32,543 nt of DNA from Zygnema cylindricum (Eukaryota > Streptophyta > Zygnematophyceae > Zygnematales > Zygnemataceae), in NCBI GenBank assembly GCA_037447655.1, contig JBBHKE010002285.1, positions 64,001-96,543 of the forward strand. Direction: 5' to 3'. The position numbers and the translations under genes are program-made. A model generated the notes under the pieces. The model was given only the letters and a program-made list of their open reading frames with translations, was not told the DNA's origin and searched no databases. Below are positions 1 to 9,486 of this stretch, piece by piece; positions within the stretch are counted from its first letter, which is position 1; the number at the start of each line of letters is the position of its first letter.

Positions 1-319
1 TAAAATTTATTTTTAAAAATTTCAACTCCAAATGTAAATTTATGTACGGTGTGACTTAGACCGTGCACCACACTAATTATATATTAATGTACTTTCACAC
101 TTCACGCTATTTTGTACGGTACCTCAATTAACATCAAGGAAAATTTAAAATCATCTACACTAATTTCGCAAAAAAATTTAAAGTTTAAGAACCCAAATTA
201 GTGACTTTGACACTAATAACGAGTCGCGATGTACATACTGTACATTACAGTACAGTAATATAGTAAAAATATTGTATTATATCTAATACCAATACCGCTA
301 GTCTACTATCCGTAAAAAG
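1..319. other. AT-rich intergenic DNA, no gene seen
   Basis: No open frame of note. GTAC-containing words (GTACGG, TGTAC) recur several times, as they do over most of the first 15 kb. No TIR pair was found within this stretch. Confidence 0.6.
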
Positions 320-701
320 AAGTGTTGTGTATCGAAGGCCCCTTTCGAAATTCGATATATACCTAGTTTTAGGTTTTCGATACTTGATATATCGCCTCTA
401 TATATCGAGAAGCTCAATATCACAATATTTAACGTATGTATCTTTTGATGTCACAATATATCTTTATCGCGATATATCAAGGTGAGTTTTGGCCATTTTT
501 TTCAAAAGCCCCTCCGCAGTACTGTGTTATTTACCGTATGATATAACGTACTAAACCGTACGGACTCCACCTCCTACGAAATATATCACGATAATTTTTG
601 TTTGTCTCGGAGCGATATATCGAGCGAAAATGATTGTTCGATATTCAATATATTGAATATCGAATTTATCGCGATAAATTTTTACCTGATACACAACACT
701 T
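320..701. mobile_element. hAT-like MITE, family H, copy 1
   Basis: Termini are AAGTGTTGTGTATCG on the left and GATACACAACACTT on the right, in inverted orientation. The 382-bp interior is packed with TATATCGA/TCGATATA-type words, including a palindrome around 640-668. Flanks at 312-319 (GTAAAAAG) and 702-709 (GTGAAAAA) match at 6 of 8 bases, consistent with an eroded 8-bp target-site duplication. TIRs of the form (C/T)AGTGTTG plus an 8-bp TSD are typical of hAT elements. No transposase is encoded, so it is non-autonomous. The family call rests on similarity to copy 2 at 2383-3176. Confidence 0.7.
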
Positions 702-1790
702 GTGAAAAAACTAGCAGACAAAATTACATCGTACTCCATAAAATAGGTTTGATAGCCTATTCCCACCGAAGCATTTGTACCTTTTTGCCCATTCCGATGA
801 TTTTGCGAAACTCATTGGAAAACGGGTCTTGTTTACACTAAATTTTGGGACGTAACTCCGTTTGAAGGTGTCCTATGACACGTCACACGCTTCGACGTCA
901 TCAAACATAGACGCGAAAACAATCCTGCAGTTTTTCAAACTTACTAGTACTTACTAATACGCGCGAAAACAACGAAATAGCCGTTCGCATGTTGTTTTTG
1001 CTACGTCAAATTTTTGGGTTACCGTTAGATTGTTTCACAGAAAACACGCTACTTTATCCCGACTTCAATATCCCCCAATATTTGAGGAAGTTAGGGTACT
1101 CTCGCATGTAACCGAGACTTAGTCTTGTTACCTTGTTTTTTAGCGAAGATTCTCCGTACAACTTTCAGAGCATTCGCATGTAAAGAAATGAAATCGTAAC
1201 TTTAGATTGTGACGGATGTAGACGTGGGTGTAATTTGTGACGATTGTAGACGAGTACAAAACTCGCGACAATTGATGACGTTTACAAAATAAAGAAGGTT
1301 GTAGGCGTCTAGCTACTGGTGAAGGCGTCTAGCTACTGGTGACATTGTAGATGTTTAGGGTTTGTGACATTTTTACGTCACGCGTACTTATGATAGCGTC
1401 GACGTCACAAATTCCAAAACATTCCGCCATGGTTTCCCGATTTTGTTTTTTCGTCCGTTCTCACTCTACTTGCCACCAAAATAATCTAAAAGACAGCCAA
1501 AATAAATTTTTTTTATAGATCTTTCATTGATACCTTTCTTGCCTTTTTTCATTGCAAGAATTGAGAGATAGATGGTTAGTGGGAGAGGGAGAGAGAGGCA
1601 CTTTCACGGACTTCGCTTTTGCGAAATGGCGTTCGTTGGTCGAAACCCCCTCCACGGCCAAAATCGCACGGAAAAAAGTCACGCACAGCCTAGAAACGTG
1701 CGGTGGGTTTTTTTTTTTGTACTCCGCGCTCAAAAATTGTAAAAAAAAATCGGCACGTGCGACGGCATCTGCCTATTCGTTTACCTCATT
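702..1790. other. Intergenic DNA, no supported gene
   Basis: Only short open frames without recognisable protein character are present. The segment around 1090-1190 resembles 2160-2275 (both contain TAGCGAAGATTCTC), suggesting diverged copies of an undelimited repeat. Otherwise it holds a 2x20-bp tandem at 1303-1342 and short A/T runs. Confidence 0.5.
1303..1342. repeat. Two exact tandem copies of a 20-bp unit
   Basis: AGGCGTCTAGCTACTGGTGA occurs twice back to back with no mismatch. It is probably a recent slippage or duplication event. Confidence 0.9.
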
Positions 1791-1836
1791 AAACTTTATT
1801 TAAAATCACCTCGTGAGGTGATTTTATATAAAGTTT
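1791..1836. repeat. Near-perfect hairpin, possibly head-to-head MITE ends
   Basis: Two 22-nt arms (1791-1812 and 1815-1836) are inverted with one mismatch and separated only by GT. The core is AAAATCACCTC-GT-GAGGTGATTTT. The outward-reading end GAGGTGATTTTATA resembles the F-family terminus AGGGTGATTTTCTA at 8606. The hairpin could therefore be two abutting transposon ends. It is followed by AAGTTTGAAGATGA, which also follows the hairpin at 3648-3675. Confidence 0.75.
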
Positions 1837-2345
1837 GAAGATGATCTGGAAGGACGCGAAATTGGGTCGAAATGCGCTCGACGACAAACTGCTTCGCAAT
1901 AGACGACAAAATGCATTACATTTAAATTTGTAAGGTAACGCAACTTGTACAGTGTCAATTTCAATTTTATGGTACGGCTGCGGATGTTCTCGTTTTTTTC
2001 TAAGTTATGGAGGAAAACGACATAAACTAACTGTAACTTTAGCACATGCGAAAGTACCCTAATTATAATGTTTGTACCCTGGTTTTGTACTTTTGTTTAT
2101 CGTATGCATTCAAAAGGAGCTGAACAAATGCATTTCGTGTCCAACTTCCACTATACTAAGGCCATAGTCCCATGTAATTGTAACTTAGCGAATTTACTTT
2201 GTATTATAGCGAAGATTCTCAAATACACAGTTCTCAAGTGTCCCAATGCGTAAGGGTACGGCCCCATGTGGCTAACTAAGGGTTATTTTATGTCGTTTTC
2301 CTCAAAAACTTAGCGCAAAAAATGTAGGGTACAATTCGCGTCATC
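1815..2345. mobile_element. Diverged F/G-group repeat, right end not delimited
   Basis: The left end is taken at GAGGTGATTTTA. Scattered similarity to 3665-3980 is visible (AAGTTTGAAGATGA; a segment ending in GGTACG after a CAATTT run), and more weakly to the F elements. A foldback with 27-nt arms at 2000-2026 and 2287-2313 lies inside. No matching terminus or target duplication was found, so the right boundary is a guess. Confidence 0.4.
2000..2313. repeat. Foldback with 27-nt arms
   Basis: The arm at 2000-2026 (starting CTAAGTTATGGAGGAAAACG) pairs with 2287-2313 read in reverse complement, with about 4 mismatches. The 260-nt loop has no coding content. It looks like part of a non-autonomous transposon. 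Confidence 0.65.
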
Positions 2346-2382
2346 TTTCATGTACGACAAGTTGTCATCTTAAGGTATATCG

Positions 2383-3176
2383 TGGTGTTGTGTATCGGTA
2401 AGGATTTGCCGATAAGGCATTTTTTTCGGGTAGCCGATAATAGATATATTGGTAGGATATATCAATATCCGTGTTATCGCCGATAAATAACCGACATTTA
2501 TCGGTTGTTATCAACGATAACACCGATATCGATAACTATCGGCGATACTTGTACAATTTGTATCGATAAATGTACGGATAGTACACTCAACTGTACGTGT
2601 TATTCCCCGGACGCACCGCGAACCCCCTTCCCCCCGGTTCTGGTAAAAAATCGCAATGAATAAATATATGTTTTTACTATTTTATAAAAAACTAATATTT
2701 CCTCGAATAAATGCCCCTGAATCGTAAAAATATAATGGCAGTAGGCTGCAGCAAATGGCGGCAGTATGACATATGTGCTCGTTTGATCTGTTCGTCTGTA
2801 CGTATGTTTTTCGAAAAAGTTTGATTTAAAATTTTACAATGTAATCTAATTTGTTCATTTCAATATTATAGTTTTAGAACTATAAAGTATTATTTTAAAT
2901 TTATTGGCGTTTATGTGGTGCATTTCCCGTAATAGATTTTAGTTAAACAAATACGGAACAGAAACATTATACGGCATACCACGCTATAAAAAGTAAATAA
3001 TATAATACAATATGTTATATAGTACTATTGTATGCATACTATATTTTGTAATTGTTATCGCCGATATGGAATTTGTTAGTCTTTGACCGATGTATCGGGA
3101 CCTCTGACCGTTCGATAACCGATAACTATCGGTATCGGTGTTATCGCGATAAATTTTTAACCGATACGCAACACTA
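2383..3176. mobile_element. hAT-like MITE, family H, copy 2
   Basis: TIRs are TGGTGTTGTGTATCGGT on the left and, in reverse complement, TAGTGTTGCGTATCGGT on the right. The flanking 8-mers GTATATCG (2375-2382) and GTATTTCG (3177-3184) differ at one base, giving a clear 8-bp target-site duplication. Both subterminal regions (about 2390-2580 and 3055-3165) carry dense CCGATA/TATCGG palindromic words, the kind of subterminal repeats hAT transposases bind in other systems. The middle is plain AT-rich DNA with no transposase frame. Copy 1 (320-701) shares the termini but is about half as long. Confidence 0.85.
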
Positions 3177-3647
3177 GTATTTCGACCCACTATCACGTCA
3201 TCCTCAACTTATCCTGAAACATATCGGCGATGTGTTTTAAATAAAGCAACGTCGCTTTCACAAATAGAAAAACAAATTTCGCACGTGTCAAAAGTTTTCA
3301 AATGTTTTTTACAACGAGAAAAGGTACACGGTTGTTTCTTTTTGTACGCTTGCATCTTTTTCATACCTTTTTAACAAGAGTCTTAAGGTTGCAATGCCAT
3401 TTCACGGATAGATGAAAAATATGTGAAGGCGCCAATTCTGCTCGCACTCACTCCCTCTCACAACCATGCGGCCCATTCACCCCTTCAAACGTCACCATTT
3501 CGCATTCTCTCACAAGGTGGCTCTAAGTGCACCAATAGGGAGGGGGGAGAAATATTCAGAGCGACGTTTTTTTAAATTGTTTAAAAAATTTGAAAATTTT
3601 GGACACGTGCCAATATGTGTTCTTATTTGTTTAGCGGTGATACTTTA
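3177..3647. other. Intergenic DNA, no supported gene
   Basis: A 60-codon open frame at 3466 has no recognisable protein features. No delimitable repeat was found. Confidence 0.5.
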
Positions 3648-3675
3648 ATTTAAAACACACCGCCGTGTTTTAAAT
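3648..3675. repeat. 11-bp hairpin with 6-nt loop
   Basis: ATTTAAAACAC (3648-3658) and GTGTTTTAAAT (3665-3675) are perfect inverted arms. AAGTTTGAAGATGA follows at 3678, the same 14-mer that follows the 1791-1836 hairpin at 1831. Confidence 0.8.
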
Positions 3676-3985
3676 AGAAGTTTGAAGATGACGTTTCTTG
3701 ACATGGCCGTGTGTAAAAAACCACAAGATGACAACACGTAGTACATTATAAGTTTGTCGGTGACACAAAATGTACTTCTATTTTTTTCAATTTCTTTGGA
3801 AGGTCGTAACTTAAGCGGTACGACGCTAAGATTTTGACGGAAATGAGAGAAAAAAGCCCTTACTTTGGCACATAAAAACATGCCCTAAGTAAAATGACAA
3901 ATGTCATCGTTAACAGTGTAACGATATTTAGCGCTTAACTATATTACATGAACCTTCCATAGTGTGGCTGACTAAATACCACTTA
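3665..3985. mobile_element. Diverged F/G-group repeat, boundaries uncertain
   Basis: It shares an ordered series of words with 1815-2045 and with the right halves of the F elements (for example AGTTTGTCGGTG, then a TTTCAAT stretch, then GTCGTAACTTA). Neither a terminal inverted repeat nor a target duplication could be fixed. Confidence 0.4.
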
Positions 3986-4246
3986 ATTTGCCTAACATTA
4001 ATTTATGCTTTTGGGTAAAAAAAAAACACTCGCTCAACATAGGGACGCGTATCCCGTCGCATCTGAAAACAAGGTTACTCGAGTACCTTGTACGGCCAGC
4101 CGCTATGTATTTGTATTGTATTGCATTGTAAGTTGTACTATATTATATTGTACGTATTGTAGGTCCTCAATTCGATGTTGCCATGCGATATATTCGAGTT
4201 TCCGATGCGGTCTGTCGCTACACCGTAAATCGCTATTAGTGTTAAT

Positions 4247-4936
4247 CAGAGGTCGCAAACGGTCAACCGAAACCGTGACCGACCATTAACCGACCGCCCG
4301 CGCCGGATCCGGAACGGATTCGGTTGCCAAATTTTGGGGGTCGGGCGGTTACGGTCGGTTGATTCACCCAGGAAAAAAAAACGGCCAGTTACGGTCGGTC
4401 AACCAAAAAACCAAAAAAAATGAAATTTTTGTACTTTCCATATAATCCAACATTCTTGTACTTTGTACTCTTTGGCATCGTGGAAATACGTGACATCATG
4501 ATTAGCGTCGCAAATCTGACACGGTACTGTAGTAAGCTATTTATTTCGCAAATCAAAGGGAACGCGACAAAGCGTCTCAAATCTGACACGGTAGTACAAT
4601 ATTCATTTTGCAAATCTTAGGCAACGGGACAAAGCGTCGCAAATCTGACACGGTAGTAACACTATTCATTTCGCAAATCTTAGGGAACGCGACAAATCGT
4701 AATTATTGGCTTATTCCGTCGTACATTGATTAATTTTGTACTTTTTCGGTTACGGCGGGCACGGTTAGTCGCGAAAAATCAAGATTCGGCTAATTTTTTT
4801 TTTCGTAAACGACGGTCGGTTAACGGTTAACAATTTTGGAGCGAAAACAAAACTCGGTCGGGCGTCTGTTACTCAGATTTTGAAAAAAAAAACGGTCGAT
4901 TTCGGGTATGATTTTTTTTGACTTTTGCTACCTCTG
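4247..4936. mobile_element. hAT-like MITE, family A, copy 1, nested in B
   Basis: The TIR CAGAGGTCGCAAA pairs with a right end that reads TTTGC(T)ACCTCTG. A perfect 8-bp target duplication GTGTTAAT lies at 4239-4246 and 4937-4944; the duplicated octamer is part of the B terminus. These are hAT hallmarks. Inside is a GC-rich core (GGATCCGGAACGGATTCGG) shared with element D, and three roughly 65-bp tandem units at 4504-4699. Open frames in it are short and have no transposase character. Confidence 0.93.
4504..4700. repeat. Internal tandem repeat of element A1, three units of about 65 bp
   Basis: Each unit starts AGCGTCGCAAATCTGACACG (second unit AGCGTCTCAA) and ends in GGGAACGCGACAAA or a close variant. 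Unit starts are 4504, 4571 and 4633. The same array is present in copy 2 at 9747-9941, so it predates the spread of the family. Confidence 0.85.
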
Positions 4937-4964
4937 GTGTTAATGTAGTTTCGTCTCTTTAAAC

Positions 4965-5328
4965 CATAGTTAAAAAGTAGGCGTTTCTACTGTAGGTCTT
5001 TTGTAGGCGCCTTTATCGTAAGTTGTGATATGGGCTTTTCATGTGATCTTCTTAGATCGCTACTTTGATCAGCGACCGTCTGATCGTCCAAATCTGACAG
5101 TTTAAATAAAAAATATCTCAAAACTCACAGAAAAATATTTTTTTGTCCGAATGTTTTTCAAAATTTAGACATGACGTTTAATTCTCTATCGAAAGATGTG
5201 CAACTCAACCCTGTTACATTTTTTGTTCATTTTGCGACCAATACAATATGGGACTTAAGGTCATATTGTATGTTTTACGTACAATAGGCATATCGTATGG
5301 GCCTACTTTCGCCTACTTTTGAACTATG
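4965..5328. mobile_element. hAT-like MITE, family C, copy 1, nested in B
   Basis: The left end CATAGTTAAAAAGTAGGCG and the right end CGCCTACTTTTGAACTATG are inverted. The octamer CTTTAAAC is duplicated exactly at 4957-4964 and 5329-5336. The interior has further small palindromes (GATCTTCTTAGATC; ACAATATG near 5240 facing CATATTGT). Length is 364 bp with no coding content. A second copy in opposite orientation lies at 12670-12953. Confidence 0.92.
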
Positions 5329-5517
5329 CTTTAAACATATTTTCACCGTACAAGAATGTCGGTTCTTAAATCCGACGGTTGCGATTGAAAGGTAAGATTC
5401 TCAACTTCCGATTGGCGGTCTCGAATTGGAATTCCGACAAGTGTGTATGGAGAAAATATGTTTTAAATGGCGAAAAAAATTATTAACACTATTAGCGATT
5501 CACGGTGTACCGGCGAT

Positions 5518-5701
5518 CAGCGGTCACAATTTGGCACCCGAATCCGTACCCAATCCGTACCAAGCCCGGCGCGTCGGATCCGGAACGAATTCGGGTGCCA
5601 AATTTGGGGGGGGGGGGCGGTCGGATTCGGTCTGGTGATTCGAATACGTACGTAAAAAAAATCACGTACGGCCAGATTCGGGTACCCGATTGTGACCATT
5701 A
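5518..5701. mobile_element. hAT-like MITE, family D, 184 bp
   Basis: The left end CAGCGGTCACAATTTGG pairs with a right end whose reverse complement is TAATGGTCACAATCGGG. Flanks CCGGCGAT (5510-5517) and TCGGTGAT (5702-5709) match at 6 of 8. The core GGATCCGGAACGAATTCGG and GTGCCAAATTTGGGGG is shared with family A, so D is a shorter relative. It includes a run of about 12 G near 5604. The insertion begins 8 bp outside the right end of B copy 1. Confidence 0.8.
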
Positions 5702-5709
5702 TCGGTGAT

Positions 5710-6669
5710 ATGCAATTGGAGGTTGAATCCGATGTACGTAAAATATACAATGTACGGAAAATGATCTTGATGAGTACGGACAAACATAAACCTTCAATCC
5801 CTGAATTGAGACAATAGAGGGTAGGGGGAGGGGGAGGGGGAGGAGAGGAGAGATTTTAATTCCCCCCCCAGTTAAAACTTCAAACTCAGATTCGAATTTT
5901 GAATTCCAAATCCCAATTTCGGAAAGGGAATAATAAATGCCAGATTTTGGTATAAAAGATCCAAATTTGTGGATTTCCTATTTTGATTTTTTTTTTCCGT
6001 TTTGATTCCATTTGGTATCCGAATATTTGATTTCAAATTCTGAAATATGGATATTTGAATTTCGTGACAAATAATTAACCTGTGTTCTGGTGTGTTTTAT
6101 AATTCAAATTCATTAAATCTAAATTGGAATTGAGAATTGCAATTTTTTCAAAGTCATGCAAATTTTGTTGAACATTTTTTCCCACATTTTTAGAATTTGG
6201 GTTTCCAGATGCTGTTTTATTATTGTTGCATAATAATATTATTATTGTACCGCAGATAATCAATGTGCATTTTTTTGTTTTAATGTCGTAACAAAAGAAA
6301 TAGGACAGCCCACAATATATCAACCTTATAATTGCGATAAATTAACATTCATATAATAAAAATAAAAAAAAAACCAACATCACCAATATGGTTGTACGGT
6401 CCATACATTTGGCACAATTTGTACATTTTTCTGCAAATCCTGTTCACTTTCCATGCATAAAAAAAAACTTCCTTGTTAACAAAAAAAAACCATATCTGTA
6501 AATTTTGCGGACTCATCATGAGACCAATATTTATATATTTATATTTATCGACCAATTGACTGACAACCATCGAGTTTTGAACTTCGAGATTTCCAAATCT
6601 ACAAAAAACGATACATATCGTTCTCCGATTTGACGGATACGCAACAGTTTCTGTTGTATTGATGAAAGC

Positions 6670-6724
<55 letters not shown>

Positions 6725-7072
6725 TAAAGTGTAGAGAATAAGAGAGGGAAAGACGAAAGAAGAGAGAAGTTCAAGTTTTAATAAAAAAGACGCATAAACT
6801 GTTAGTATTACAACCCACATTTACCTTCCTAGCTTCTTTGGTTTTGGTGACTTTGTCAATTTATTTTAAGTTTATATAACAATTCCCAAACACTAGGTTT
6901 TGACATTTGTGCGTAGCAATCTTTGAACAATAATTTATTTGAGATTTTTAAATTGGGAAATATTGCAGCTGAAAATTGGAAAGCGGAGCTTAAAAAATAC
7001 AAACTTTCAAAACAAAAAAGATCCAATGACGAAAGATTTACGCCTTTCGTTTACCCTTGGAGCCAAGAAACC
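5710..7072. other. AT-rich intergenic DNA, no supported gene
   Basis: It contains a GGGGGA-rich patch at about 5820-5850, diffuse AATTCGAATTT-type words to about 6065, A/T homopolymers, and the TA microsatellite annotated separately. Open frames of 60-80 codons here lack protein-like composition. Confidence 0.5.
6676..6722. repeat. (TA)n microsatellite
   Basis: About 23 uninterrupted TA dinucleotides. Confidence 0.95.
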
Positions 7073-7333
7073 CTCCCTCCCTCCCTCCCTCCCTCCCTCC
7101 CTCCCTCCCTCCCTCCCTCCCTCCCTCCCTCCCTCCCTCCCTCCCTCCCTCCCTCCCTCCCTCCCTCCCTCCCTCCCTCCCTCCCTCCCTCCCTCCCTCC
7201 CCTCCCTCCCCCCCCCCTCCCCCCCCTCCCCCCCTCCCCCCCCTCCCCCCCTCCCCCTCCTCCCCCCCCTCCTCCCCTCCCTCTCTCCCCCCCCTCCCTC
7301 CCTGCCCCCGTCCCTCCCCCCCCTACCCCCCTC
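7071..7333. repeat. (CCCT)n microsatellite passing into C-rich pyrimidine tract
   Basis: About 130 bp of regular CCCT units up to about 7201 is followed by about 130 bp of almost pure C/T DNA with long C runs. The overlapping Pro/Leu/Ser-rich open frames in all three frames are translations of the repeat and not genes. Confidence 0.95.
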
Positions 7334-7365
7334 TTTTGAATATTATAAAGTTTGCATGTCTGATG

Positions 7366-7454
7366 GTTTAAACAAGTTTAAACATTTAAATGACATAGTT
7401 TAAACGTTTATACAATCGGTTAAATGACATTAGGTCAAGGGTTACCGTTTAAAC
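7366..7454. repeat. Cluster of four GTTTAAAC palindromes
   Basis: Exact octamers lie at 7366-7373, 7376-7383, 7398-7405 and 7447-7454, with related GTTTA/TTTAAATGACAT words between them. They may be remnants of a degraded repeat. No function is claimed. Confidence 0.8.
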
Positions 7455-7488
7455 TCAACACTATTTTGACCTCATGCACGCAGTACTG

Positions 7489-8529
7489 TACACCGTCGAT
7501 CGTATTTAGCGTGTTGAACACTAATTCGGCGCCCCTCAATTTTGCGGGTTTTACCTAAAATAGGATAAATGATACTAATTTTTCCTGTACGCTTATTACG
7601 AGAAGAACAATTAGTGTACACAATTTTAATTTATGTTTTTTTGTTATTAGTGTGGAGTACGGAACGTGTCGGTGCCTATAAAAATGTACATTTTAATTAT
7701 AGAAGTACAAATATCTTAATAAATATTTGTTATCACACGAAAAATTGCCTTGTGAGATAATCCTAAATTGGATACAACCGTGATTTGGTGTACGATATAA
7801 AAGATTTCGTACTCGTATATGTTTTAGTGTACATTTATTTGTCGCGTAACTGAAATTAGAGTTAGGAATTAATTAGAGTGAAAGTATGCGACAATGTACG
7901 AATTGTCAGAATTTGTACGTTTACCTATATTACTGTTAATATATTCTCGACAAATCAACTGTACGCGTATTGGCGTTTGTTGAAAAATTAGTGTATACCT
8001 TTTTTTTCGAAATCTTTAGGGTGAAATAAAAATACAACATATCCAAAATACAACCGAAGATAAAAACGAAATTTCGTAACATTCCCTCGTCACGCTATTT
8101 GTGGTACCTTTTGTTCGTCACACTATTTCTCTCAAAGGACTTTTGTTTTGTTCGAAAACTGAAATCGTAAAAAATGAGCTGGCGTACAGATTGGCGTCTG
8201 CAAAAAGTTTAAAAGTTTTGTCGTAAAATGATTTATTACACAAGTACATGGTACGCAAATCAAGATTTGAAGTTAAGTTTGTCGGTGCAAAAAATATGAA
8301 AGATATTCAATATCGGATCGTAACTTACGTTGCGCTAGTCAATTTATAACACGTGGCTTACAAACTCTACGTGATGGAACATCGACTCAATCGACCCAGT
8401 TTGTAGAGTTTGCCATAGAATTACAGAAACGTATGATGGAACTTCACCCTAAGTCAAAATTAGTGTACATGACTCTAAATCATTCTACCCACTAATAATT
8501 TCTACACGCTAAATACGATCGACGGTGTA
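7489..8529. mobile_element. MITE-like element, family E, with F1 nested inside
   Basis: The ends are perfect inverted repeats for at least 26 bp, beginning TACACCGTCGATCGTATTTA. Both ends lie at a TA (7489-7490 and 8528-8529), consistent with a TA target duplication. The first eight bases match family B (TACACCGT), so B and E probably belong to one superfamily. The 1,041-bp element holds the F element at 8017-8451; without it E would be about 610 bp. No transposase frame is visible. Confidence 0.88.
8017..8451. mobile_element. MITE-like element, family F, copy 1, nested in E
   Basis: The termini TAGGGTGAA and TTCACCCTA are inverted, with a TA at each edge. The right half (from about 8036) is recognisably similar to 8930-9319 in copy 2, with shared words such as AAATTTCGTAAC, GTCACGCTATTT, GTACATGGTACGCAAAT and GGCGTCTGCAAA. 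Confidence 0.75.
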
Positions 8530-8603
8530 GTGGATTGTCCTGTAGAGAGAAAGCAAGATGTTGTAATTTCATTGTTATAATTTTACGAAGGAAAATAATT
8601 AAT

Positions 8604-9319
8604 TAGGGTGATTTTCTATTGGACGAAAAGTGACGTTGTTTACAGAAATTCGGACCTCTTCGTACTCCGCCGTACTTCCTATTTTGTTTTTATCCGGAAA
8701 ACAACATTACAGAGAATCTTGCCAATATTATCCAAAAGTCTGGGAGTTAACAATGACCGTTGGATATTTTTTCGCGAAGCATTCGCTTCGAAAGTTTATG
8801 TAATTGGTGTTGTACATCACCAATTACAGAAAAAATTGAGCCGCGACACGCTGGATAATGAGCATACGTGTCAAGATGGCAACCAACGGAAATCAAAAAA
8901 TTTTGCACACGAATACGCATTCAGAAACCCAACAGAAAATACAAACAAAATTTCGTAACGCACTTTTGTCACGCTATTTTTGTTAGCTCCCAGTCGTCAC
9001 ATTATTTCTGGCAGCGCTCATTCGTCACGTGTAAAGACAAAACCATAAATAAATGAGGCGGTATCTAACAAGGCGTCTGCAAAGAGGACAAAAGTTGTGT
9101 TGAACGATGACCTGGTACGCACGTACATGGTACGCAAATGAAGATTTTTGGTCGGTGTAAAAATCTTTGACGATTTTGAATATCAAATATGTAGCGACGC
9201 GGCACCACACTTATGCCAACACGTGGATTACAGACTGCGCAACGGAACTTCGTTCAAATTGTAGCATTCTATAATGTTGGCCGTACAATTACATAATGTC
9301 TTAATGGGACTTCACCTTA
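8604..9319. mobile_element. MITE-like element, family F, copy 2
   Basis: The left end is TAGGGTGATTT and the right end ACTTCACCTTA, inverted. It is 716 bp, longer than copy 1 because of extra left-hand sequence at 8620-8930. That part holds a hairpin with arms GTAATTGGTG/CACCAATTAC (8799-8826) and another around CGAAGC/GCTTCG near 8775. The open frame at 8608-8958 spans this variable part, lacks known protein features and is not called a gene. Confidence 0.7.
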
Positions 9320-9486
9320 AATAGCTATGAAATAGGCGTAGAAATAGTTGTTTTAATCCTTACATGATTGTTACGGATTTCTTTTTTGATATACTGTGGA
9401 ATTTAGTCAATTTACTTTCAATGATGTGGAATTGGTAGGCAAATTATCAAAGCTCATAGGCTCATGGAAAGAAAATGGATCTACGG

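Larger units (their letters stand above)
4219..5509. mobile_element. Family B MITE (copy 1), split by two nested insertions
   Basis: The outer termini are TACACCGTAAATCGCTATTA and, inverted, TACACCGTGAATCGCTAATA. The long TIRs (roughly 80 bp) continue through words related to CCACTTAAAACATCTTTTCACC. The span is 1,291 bp. Removing element A (690 bp) and element C (364 bp), each with one copy of its 8-bp target duplication, leaves exactly 221 bp. The other B copies are 220, 221 and 218 bp. The ends are consistent with a TA target site. No coding content. Confidence 0.9.

Noticed and set aside
4389-4620. 66-codon frame in element A1 and its counterpart at 9576-9863 in A2
   Set aside because: Conserved only because the two MITE copies are nearly identical; it crosses the internal tandem repeat and has no transposase features.
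6923-7403. Three overlapping Pro/Ser/Leu-rich open frames
   Set aside because: They are translations of the CCCT repeat in all three frames, with no conserved flanking protein.
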